Part shown: piece by piece, positions 57,997-64,000 of the stretch | Position numbering within the stretch: the stretch's first letter is position 1 | Layout: the number at the start of each line of letters is the position of its first letter | NCBI RefSeq assembly: GCF_024464655.1 | Contig: NZ_JANHAV010000002.1 | Coordinates: 1 to 64,000, forward strand | Direction of reading: 5' to 3' | DNA: 64,000 nucleotides | From: Halobellus inordinatus | GTDB lineage: Archaea > Halobacteriota > Halobacteria > Halobacteriales > Haloferacaceae | The notes under the pieces: model-generated | What the model was told of the DNA's origin: nothing | Database searches by the model: none | What the model saw: only the letters and a program-made list of their open reading frames with translations | Program-made: the position numbers and the translations under genes

Positions 57997-58932
57997 TCAG
58001 TCCTCAGATCCGGCGGCGTCCCAGCTGCCGCTCATCGCCTGACGGGTCAGCGCCGGCGCGCCGCGCAGAGCGACGACAACCGTCGCGAGCACGAACGCAC
58101 TGATCCCGGCGAGACCGACGGGACTCGCCACCAGTTCGCTCCGGATCGGATCCGACGCCGTCGTGTAGGCGAGCAGGGCGCCGGCCGAGGCGTTGAACAC
58201 GCCGTGGAAGAACGCGGCGGCGAGAACCGAACGGGCCCGGACGACGAGGTAGGTGTAGAGCGGCGAGAACGCCACCGTCGCGGCGGTCATCGCGACGACG
58301 CCGACGAGCGGAAACGACGGATAGTTGTAGCCGTCGAGGATGACCGGTGCGTGCCAGACGCCCCAGCACACGCCGATCACGCCGCTCGCGCGCCAGAATC
58401 CCAGCGGGGCGAGTTCCCACAGCAGGTAGCCTCGCCAGCCCAGTTCTTCGCCGAGCGCGAAGACGGCGTTGACTGTCACACCCAGTCCGAGTGTCAGGGC
58501 TGCGAGCGCGAGCAGTCCCAGCGGTCCGGCGGGGAGTGCAATTCCGGGTACCGGGTTCGCGTTCGGATTGAAGTCGATCCCGGGGACGGCGAGCGCGAGC
58601 GCGAGAGCCACGCCCACGAGGGCGAGGACCGAGAGGGCAGCGAGCACGTGCCAGCGGAGTCGACCCACGCGGACGCCGACTTCCCGGACTGAGACGCCGG
58701 TCGTGAACAACGTCGCCGCGGCGGCGACAGCGGGAGTGAACATATACAGCGGTGCGAGCGCGACGAGCCGGACGTTCGCGACCTGCGCTGCGACGACGAC
58801 GGCGAGCGCGAGGCCGACGAGCACGCCGAAAAATCTGGCGAGCCGCGCGGTGTCGATTTCCGCCGTGTCGGGCTCGTGTTCGGCCTCTGGAACACTGGTC
58901 GACTCTGGAGTCGTATCTGGAGTGGAGGGCAT
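57997..58932 (-). CDS. CPBP family intramembrane protease
   Basis: The protein has 311 residues and about eight TM segments. The CPBP motifs are ALGEELGWRGYLLWEL (EExxxR), IGVCWGVWHAPVIL and AAFFHGVFNAS (motif with His/Asn ligands). These form the active site of membrane-embedded Rce1-like glutamyl proteases. The N-terminal 45 residues are Pro/Thr/Glu-rich. I used the ATG at 58932; an upstream in-frame start at 59022 would begin within AT-rich promoter DNA. An imperfect dyad around TTACATTGTA at 58933-58950 may regulate it. The substrate is unknown. Confidence 0.9.
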   Translation of the reverse strand: MPSTPDTTPESTSVPEAEHEPDTAEIDTARLARFFGVLVGLALAVVVAAQVANVRLVALAPLYMFTPAVAAAATLFTTGVSVREVGVRVGRLRWHVLAALSVLALVGVALALALAVPGIDFNPNANPVPGIALPAGPLGLLALAALTLGLGVTVNAVFALGEELGWRGYLLWELAPLGFWRASGVIGVCWGVWHAPVILDGYNYPSFPLVGVVAMTAATVAFSPLYTYLVVRARSVLAAAFFHGVFNASAGALLAYTTASDPIRSELVASPVGLAGISAFVLATVVVALRGAPALTRQAMSGSWDAAGSED

Positions 58933-59181
58933 TACCTTACATTGTAGGTAGCTTACACGAATAGATTGTGTGTTAGGGCGTGTGTATCCCGTCGCTCGCT
59001 GTCGACTTTTGTATAATTTCATTTACATTAGATGCTGATGATATGTGCTGTGAACAGAGAGAATTGACGAATAAGCAGGGTCCGCGGTTGTCGTAGATTT
59101 ATAGCTACACCCTCCAACTGTGACTATATAATACAGTTTTCATTACATTTTTAATTCAAGGTTTTATTGAACCAACTGGTA
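58933..59181. other. AT-rich 249-nt intergenic region
   Basis: This is clearly AT-richer than the rest of the window outside oriC. It holds an imperfect dyad beside the CPBP start (58933-58950), TATA-like elements (TGTATAATTTC near 59010 and CTATATAATAC near 59125), and no supported gene. It starts the AT-richer segment that includes the next two genes, suggesting acquired DNA. Confidence 0.6.
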
Positions 59182-59601
59182 ATGTCAGATGAAACACCTG
59201 GAGAGGATGAACAGTACTGTCGGGAGTGCGGTGAGATTATCCTAACGAAGGCCGAGATCTGTCCGGAATGCGGTGTTCGACAGGCGCAGACGCAGACACA
59301 GGGCCAACAGCGTCAACAGCAAGTACCACATAATCAAACAGCCCAACCCACGGCGAACTCGGGGAACGCTGCTGCCACTCAGAGCTATGGCATACTCTTC
59401 GCTATCATCGACTCTTGGAAGTATCAGAGACCCCTTCGTCATCTACTGAACATTGTGATGGCACTCAGTACCGTGGGCGTCTATCTTATCATCCTCTTAG
59501 TCGAGGGGCTGATTCACTATCGCAACCTCAACAGCGGTTCCAGTCAGCCATATGATGAGAGTAAAAGCAAAGTCTGGACCACCTTCACCCACGTCCAGTA
59601 A
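59182..59601 (+). CDS. Zinc-ribbon membrane protein
   Basis: The protein has 139 residues. The N-terminal zinc ribbon is YCRECGEIILTKAEICPECGVRQ (CxxC-x12-CxxC), followed by a Gln-rich linker (QTQTQGQQRQQQ). The C-terminal half has a hydrophobic segment (HLLNIVMALSTVGVYLIILLVEGLIHYRNL). The ATG at 59182 is used rather than an upstream TTG. Codons are less GC-biased than the rest, with many A/T third positions, pointing to transfer. The partner gene downstream has the same architecture. Function unknown. Confidence 0.72.
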   Translation: MSDETPGEDEQYCRECGEIILTKAEICPECGVRQAQTQTQGQQRQQQVPHNQTAQPTANSGNAAATQSYGILFAIIDSWKYQRPLRHLLNIVMALSTVGVYLIILLVEGLIHYRNLNSGSSQPYDESKSKVWTTFTHVQ

Positions 59602-59626
59602 CCACTGATTGATAATTTAAATATAA

Positions 59627-60091
59627 ATGTCTACGCAAAACGTCTCCGACGAAGAAGATCTAGTCCACTGTTATGAGTGTGGTGCAGAAATACGGCGCAG
59701 TGCGGAGATCTGCAAAGAGTGCGGTGTGAGGCAACAAAGTGCACCACCATCCTCTTCGGGACACACCGTCGATGACCCGACTTCCACAGAACCCGAAGAA
59801 ACTCAGAGTACAGACTTTCTCGCGGAATACAGCATTCTTCAGTGGATCGTCGCCGCCATTGTCGGCCTAGTGACTTTCCCTGTCGGGTTGCTCGTCCCTG
59901 CCTATCTGTTTTATAAGGCATCTAACGGATCTGGAAAAGAGCAGAGCGGGCTAGAATCGTGGACCGCTATTCTCTTCGGGATACTCGGGATCATCGGCGT
60001 CGAGATCGGTGGTAAAACTGCAGCCAAAGTCCTCTGGGGCCTCTTCAGTCTCCTGATTGCCGTGTCTGTGGCGATTATCGTCGCTGGATAG
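59627..60091 (+). CDS. Second zinc-ribbon membrane protein
   Basis: The protein has 154 residues. The zinc ribbon is HCYECGAEIRRSAEICKECGVRQ (CxxC-x12-CxxC), matching the upstream gene's spacing, then a Ser/Thr/Glu linker. Two TM segments follow: LQWIVAAIVGLVTFPVGLLVPAYLFY, and TAILFGILGIIGVEIGGKTAAKVLWGLFSLLIAVSVAIIVAG. The two genes are tandem paralogues in domain design with little similarity in the membrane part. Composition is AT-rich as for its partner. Such zinc-ribbon plus TM proteins may sense or scaffold at the membrane; no function is established. Confidence 0.75.
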   Translation: MSTQNVSDEEDLVHCYECGAEIRRSAEICKECGVRQQSAPPSSSGHTVDDPTSTEPEETQSTDFLAEYSILQWIVAAIVGLVTFPVGLLVPAYLFYKASNGSGKEQSGLESWTAILFGILGIIGVEIGGKTAAKVLWGLFSLLIAVSVAIIVAG

Positions 60092-60191
60092 TATCCGCTA
60101 CTTCCTCACTTTTCGACAACCGACTGGCTGATGATGCCGCTATCGTGCACAATCCACCACCTATTTATCTCATTCTTGGCCACGTTCGTGT

Positions 60192-60764
60192 ATGTACATC
60201 GGACGATTCGTCGTCGTCGCGCCCGACTTCGGCGCCTACCGCGTGTCCTCGCGCTCGTTCCCCAACCGCCAGATCGTCGCTCGTGACGGGACGCTGACGG
60301 TCGCCCCGACGCCGGACGCACCCGAGAACGACAACCCCTACGTCTCCTACAACTGCGTCCGCGAGGGCGGCGACGGCGTCGTCGTCGGCAACGGCTCGCA
60401 CGTCGATCCCATCGCGGAGAAACTCGACCTCGGCTATCCGGCGCGCGACGCCCTCGCGTCGTCGCTTCTTGCGCTCGACTACGAGAAGGACGATTACGAC
60501 ACACCGCGCGTCGCGGGCGTCGTCGGCGAGGAGTCCTACGTCGGCATCGTCCGCCGCGACGCGCTCCTCGTCGAATCAGTCTCCGAACCCACGCTCGTCG
60601 CCACCTACGAGGAAGACGAACCGACGGCGATCGACTTCGACGGCGACGATCCCGACGCCATCGCGCAGGACGCCTACGATCTCGACTACGAACACGCCGT
60701 CTGCGCGGCGGGCGTCACCTACGGCGGCGGCGACGTCGACGTCGGCTTCTACAACGGCGCGTAG
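60192..60764 (+). CDS. purO: IMP cyclohydrolase, archaeal type
   Basis: The protein has 190 residues. It converts FAICAR to IMP, the last purine step, in archaea lacking bacterial PurH. The PurO opening is visible as [33 protein letters not shown], followed by [30 protein letters not shown]. It ends [23 protein letters not shown]-like CTATTTATCTC lies about 30 nt upstream of the ATG, suggesting a leaderless transcript. Base composition returns to normal here. Confidence 0.94.
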   Translation: MYIGRFVVVAPDFGAYRVSSRSFPNRQIVARDGTLTVAPTPDAPENDNPYVSYNCVREGGDGVVVGNGSHVDPIAEKLDLGYPARDALASSLLALDYEKDDYDTPRVAGVVGEESYVGIVRRDALLVESVSEPTLVATYEEDEPTAIDFDGDDPDAIAQDAYDLDYEHAVCAAGVTYGGGDVDVGFYNGA

Positions 60765-60878
60765 TCGCCCGGACACCTCCTCCCTGTCTGAAACTCACCG
60801 CCGGACGGCAGCCCCTCCCGTTTCGGTGCTGCATTCCGGCACGGAACTTTTTGTCCGCAGGGTCACGTATCCTCGCGT

Positions 60879-61538
60879 ATGCAGGTCGCCGTCATCTCCG
60901 ACATCCACGCGAACAAAGTCGCGCTCGATGCCGTCCTCGACGACCTCCCGCCGGTCGACGCGCTCGTCTGCGCGGGCGACGTGGTCGGCTACAACCCCTG
61001 GCCCGCCGAGTGCGTCGCGGCGATACGCGAGCGCGACGTACCGACGGTGATGGGAAACCACGACCGCGCGGTCTCCTCGGGGACGTCCTTCCGGTTCAAC
61101 TCGATGGCGGCGGCCGGCGTCGAGTACGCACGCGAGGAACTCGACGACGACGCGCTGGAGTGGCTATCGGATCTTCCCGACGAGCGAACCGTCCTCGACG
61201 GCCGGATCAAACTGGTCCACGGCCACCCCGAGGATCCCGACCGCTACACCTACCCCGAGGAGTTCTCGCCCGCGATGCTCGACGGCGAGGACGTGCTCGT
61301 GACGGGTCACACCCACGTCCAAGGCCACGAAATATTTGCGGACGGGATCGTGATGAACCCCGGCAGCGTCGGCCAGCCGCGCGACGGCGACCCTCGGGCG
61401 GCCTACGCGCTGGTGGATCTCGACGATCCCGCAGTTGAGGAGCGACGCATCGCATACGATGTCGATGCCGTGGCCGAGGCTGTGCGCGAAACTGATCTCC
61501 CCGAACGGATCGGTGAGCGACTGTACGAGGGTCGGTGA
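60879..61538 (+). CDS. Metallophosphoesterase (YfcE/MJ0936-like)
   Basis: The protein has 219 residues. The metal-site motifs run in order: VAVISDIHANKVAL (D8, H10), LVCAGDVVGYNPWP, PTVMGNHDRAV, KLVHGHPED and VLVTGHTHVQGHE. This is the small calcineurin-like family that hydrolyses phosphodiesters; the natural substrate is unknown. The C-terminal part (ALVDLDDPAVEERRIAYDVDAVAEAVRETDLPERIGERL) is family-typical. It converges with lysC, 15 nt apart. Confidence 0.92.
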   Translation: MQVAVISDIHANKVALDAVLDDLPPVDALVCAGDVVGYNPWPAECVAAIRERDVPTVMGNHDRAVSSGTSFRFNSMAAAGVEYAREELDDDALEWLSDLPDERTVLDGRIKLVHGHPEDPDRYTYPEEFSPAMLDGEDVLVTGHTHVQGHEIFADGIVMNPGSVGQPRDGDPRAAYALVDLDDPAVEERRIAYDVDAVAEAVRETDLPERIGERLYEGR

Positions 61539-61553
61539 GGACCTCCCGCGCGC

Positions 61554-62753
61554 TCAGAATTCGCCTTGGACGATCTCGAGCGTCTCCTCGCGGTCGTCCC
61601 ACGCGACGAAGATGGCGACGGACGTCGCCGACGTGATGACGTCGTGGATATTGATCCCCGCTTCTGCGATCGGCTGGACGATGTCGAGGATGACGCCGGG
61701 TCGGTTCGGCAGTTCGCCGCCGGTGACGCGGATGACCGCGATGTCGTCGTCGACGGTGACAGACGACAGCGTCTGGTCGTCGACGACTTTCGAGTGCAGC
61801 AGATTCTCGGCTTCTTCGGCGCGGTCCTCGCCGATGTAGAACGTCACCGAGTCCATCCCGGACGCGACGGCGTCGATGTTGATCTCGGCCTCGCGAAGCG
61901 ACTGCGAGAGGTCTGCGAGGATCCCGGGGCTGTTTCGGATCGAGCGCCCGGCGACGGTGAGACACGCCAGCGGGTTCTCCTGCATATCGATGAGGTTCTC
62001 GAACTCGCCTTCGATCAGCGTCCCGCCGGTCAACAGGTCACCGTGCTGATAGTGGACGACGCGAACCCCGAGCTCGTCGTTCTTGTACGACAGCGCCGAG
62101 GGTGCGACGACTTCCGCGCCGCGGAAGGAGAGGTTGCGGAGTTCGTCGACGGTGATCCGGCCGACGTTGCGCGCGCCTTCGACGACGTGTGGGTCGCCGG
62201 TCATCACGCCTTCGACGTCGGTGACGATGACGACCTCGTCGGCGTCCATATAGCGGCCGAGCATCACGGCGGTCGTGTCCGAACCGCCGCGTCCGAGCGT
62301 GGTGATCTCACCTTCGAGGTTCTGTGCGAGAAAGCCCGTGATGACTGGGACGACGTTGTCCAGTTCTTCGGCGAGTTTGGCGGCGCGGCGCTGCGTCTCC
62401 TCGACGTCGACTTCGCCGAGGTCGTTCGCGATGACCGGCCAGTCTTCCGCGCCGGGTTCGACGAAGATGGCGTTGACGCCGCGCGCGGCCAGAGCCGCTT
62501 TGAGCATCCGGACGCTCGTCCGCTCGCCCATCGAGACGATCTCCGCGCGGTCGCGGTCGTCGGCCTCGAACTCGATGTCTTCGAGGAGTTCGTCCGTCGT
62601 ATTCCCCATCGCGGAGGCGACGACGGCGATCTCGTGGCCTTCCTCGACCGCCGCGGCGATCGAGTCGGCGGCGCGGTTGATCCGGTCGCCGCTTCCGAGA
62701 GAAGTCCCCCCGAACTTTGCAACTACGCGCACGGTCGATCCTCCTGTCGGCAT
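61554..62753 (-). CDS. lysC: Aspartate kinase
   Basis: The protein has 399 residues and phosphorylates aspartate, entering the lysine/threonine/methionine pathway. The opening VRVVAKFGGTSLGSGDRINRAADS gives the KFGGTS signature. GRGGSDTTAVMLGRYMDADEVVIVTDVEGVMTGDP is the kinase core, and two ACT domains (ACLTVAGRSIRNSPGILADLSQSLREAEINIDAVA; AVIRVTGGELPNRPGVILDIVQPIAEAGINIHDV) end it. I kept the ATG at 62753; the GTG at 62732, which starts exactly at VRVVAKFGG, is equally plausible. A TATA-like GTTTTACACTACC lies upstream at about 62803-62815. Confidence 0.94.
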   Translation of the reverse strand: MPTGGSTVRVVAKFGGTSLGSGDRINRAADSIAAAVEEGHEIAVVASAMGNTTDELLEDIEFEADDRDRAEIVSMGERTSVRMLKAALAARGVNAIFVEPGAEDWPVIANDLGEVDVEETQRRAAKLAEELDNVVPVITGFLAQNLEGEITTLGRGGSDTTAVMLGRYMDADEVVIVTDVEGVMTGDPHVVEGARNVGRITVDELRNLSFRGAEVVAPSALSYKNDELGVRVVHYQHGDLLTGGTLIEGEFENLIDMQENPLACLTVAGRSIRNSPGILADLSQSLREAEINIDAVASGMDSVTFYIGEDRAEEAENLLHSKVVDDQTLSSVTVDDDIAVIRVTGGELPNRPGVILDIVQPIAEAGINIHDVITSATSVAIFVAWDDREETLEIVQGEF

Positions 62754-62975
62754 ACGAGACAGATCTGCGAGTGGTGCTCTGACATAGCCGATGATTGCGG
62801 GGGGGTAGTGTAAAACCTTGTCTCCCGTCTCAACCGTTGCCGAGTTCTGCTGATCGGCGTGCGACCGTCGCTACGGACGATACTCGAAACCGGATCGTGA
62901 TGGATCGTGAAATCCTGACAGCTTCGGCGCGAATCTGCCGCGGTCGTTTAAGTTTCTCCGCTCTAATACGGACGT

Positions 62976-63416
62976 ATGACCGTAAACGTCCGAGACGCCG
63001 TCGAGGCGGACGCCGAGACGCTCGGATCCATCGTCGACCTCCCCGCAGACGCGCTCCGGAACGTCGTCCACGACCGGACGGTGCGCCTCGCGGTCGACCA
63101 AGCCGACGCGGGGCCGAACGCCGACGCCGAAAACGGTGAGAACGCGGAATCGGTGCTCGGATTCGTCGCCTTCGACGTCAGAGACGGCACGGTACACGTG
63201 ACTCAGCTCGCGGGCGATGCTGACGTGGCCGAACGACTGCTCGCGGAGCCGGTTCGCTTCGCGGTCAACGAGGGCTTCGACGTCGCCTTCGTCGTTCCGG
63301 ACTCCGACGACGACGCCGAGGCGGCCGCCGAAGCCGCGGGCTTCGAGGCCGCCGGTCCGGGGCCACGCTTCGACGGCGACTCGACGACGCGGTACCGATT
63401 CCGGCCGGGTGACTGA
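62976..63416 (+). CDS. GNAT-like N-acetyltransferase fold protein
   Basis: The protein has 146 residues. MTVNVRDAVEADAETLGSIVDLP is the usual GNAT N-terminus. The central strands (VRLAVDQ ... VLGFVAFDVRDGTVHVTQLAGDADVAERLLAEPVRFAVNEGFDVAFVV) fit the fold, but the canonical acetyl-CoA Q/R-x-x-G-x-G/A loop is not obvious (GDADVAE), so activity is uncertain. An acidic loop follows (ADAGPNADAENGENAES). The promoter TATA-like GTCGTTTAAGTTT lies about 25 nt upstream. Confidence 0.75.
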   Translation: MTVNVRDAVEADAETLGSIVDLPADALRNVVHDRTVRLAVDQADAGPNADAENGENAESVLGFVAFDVRDGTVHVTQLAGDADVAERLLAEPVRFAVNEGFDVAFVVPDSDDDAEAAAEAAGFEAAGPGPRFDGDSTTRYRFRPGD

Positions 63417-63433
63417 TCGCTGGTAGATCCCTC

Positions 63434-64000
63434 TCAGGAGAACTTCCGCACCGTCATATCGAGCGTGTCGAGGTCGAGGATGGGTGCGTAGCCGACGTCG
63501 GGGTCGATGTTTACGGACTTCTGGAAGTCGGTCTGCGCCTGCCAGCAGCCGGAGTTGACCGCGAGGACGTTGTGGTACTTCCCCCACCCGAGTTTGTGGA
63601 CGTGGCCGGTGTGGAAGACGTCCGGGACCTCCTCCATCACCAGGTAGTCCTCCTCCTCGGGGGCGAGCCGTGTCTTCCCGCCGAACTGCGGCGCGACGTG
63701 CCGCTTCTTCAGGAGTTGATACATCGCCTTGTGGGGGTCGTCGTAGCTCGCTTTCTCTTCGGGGAGTTCGGCGATGACCTCGTCGAGCGAGACGCCGTGA
63801 TACATCTGGATGTTCACGCCCTCGACGGTCACGAGCGACGGGTTGCCCGTGATGCGCGCGTCGTGGGCCGATATAATGTCCCGGAGTCGCTCGTCGAATC
63901 CGGGTTGGGGCTCCGCGAGGCGAACGGCGTCGTGGTTCCCCGGGATCATCAGAATCTCCATATCGCCGGGGACGTCTTTGAGGTGTTCGGAGAACTGCTC
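63434..64000 (-). CDS. polB: DNA polymerase II (PolD) small subunit, C-terminal part
   Basis: The reading frame is open to the right edge, so the N-terminus lies outside the window. The visible 188 residues carry the phosphoesterase core of the DP1 subunit: MLIPGNHD-like ILMIPGNHDAVRLAEPQPGF, YHGVSLDEVIAELPEE, and VPDVFHTGHVHKLGWGKYHNVLAVNSGCWQAQTDFQKSVNIDPDVGYAPILDLDTLDM. This subunit provides 3'-5' proofreading to the archaeal replicative polymerase PolD. The HVH and NHD metal ligands are intact. It ends with a short MTVRKFS tail. Confidence 0.95.
   Translation of the reverse strand, partial: EQFSEHLKDVPGDMEILMIPGNHDAVRLAEPQPGFDERLRDIISAHDARITGNPSLVTVEGVNIQMYHGVSLDEVIAELPEEKASYDDPHKAMYQLLKKRHVAPQFGGKTRLAPEEEDYLVMEEVPDVFHTGHVHKLGWGKYHNVLAVNSGCWQAQTDFQKSVNIDPDVGYAPILDLDTLDMTVRKFS

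Overview
The window is haloarchaeal chromosome. It is GC-rich, with strong G/C bias at third codon positions, and its proteins are very acidic (Asp/Glu-rich inserts, few lysines). Many genes have TATA-like boxes 25-35 nt before a start codon with little or no leader. Family content agrees: MC1 chromosomal protein, archaeal ValS/PheST/TrpS, tRNA-splicing EndA, Hef, Hel308, the KEOPS subunit Cgi121, PolD small subunit, PurO and an Orc1/Cdc6 beside oapABC. I cannot fix the genus from sequence alone.

Layout. 1-870 holds no convincing protein gene; it has promoter-like motifs, a hairpin and a 31-bp tandem repeat. 0.9-13.9 kb is housekeeping: MC1, pyrD, valS, pheST, then an RNA-maturation cluster (endA-trpS) and a NucS-like zinc-ribbon protein. 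14-20.3 kb has a Ski2-like helicase, a 2Fe-2S ferredoxin, lipA and a likely type II restriction-modification locus (HNH nuclease, small winged-helix protein, C5-cytosine methylase). 20.3-25 kb is amino-acid biosynthesis (serB, serA, thrC) plus regulators. 25-36.5 kb mixes small conserved haloarchaeal proteins, cstA, an ArsA/Get3 ATPase, a CobW-type metal GTPase and upp.

36.5-42.3 kb is a replication origin: an ACT-domain regulator, orc1, an AT-rich unwinding region flanked by inverted origin recognition boxes, then oapA-oapB-oapC and a 29-residue membrane peptide. 42.4-50 kb has conserved hypotheticals, a methyltransferase, a thiamine-type ABC importer operon and an AI-2E/PerM-family membrane protein. 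50.9-57.6 kb is a repair block (Hef, Hel308) with Cgi121. tRNA-Gln(CTG), a CPBP protease and an AT-richer pair of zinc-ribbon membrane proteins follow. The right end has purO, a phosphoesterase, lysC, an acetyltransferase-like gene and the 3' part of the PolD small subunit.

The most unusual signal is a set of five tiny (78-79 bp) terminal-inverted-repeat elements of two unrelated sequence families. Each is flanked by a 3-bp direct duplication (TGA, TCA or TAA), and in all five cases one duplicated triplet is exactly the stop codon of the neighbouring gene (pyrD, serA, the ArsA gene and two hypotheticals). Insertion at a stop codon that re-creates the stop would be a neutral landing site and could give the host gene a new 3' end. 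The second theme is the origin: its boxes recur outside the core, including an inverted pair at the orc1 stop codon and an ORB-resembling 27-bp tandem array inside oapC.
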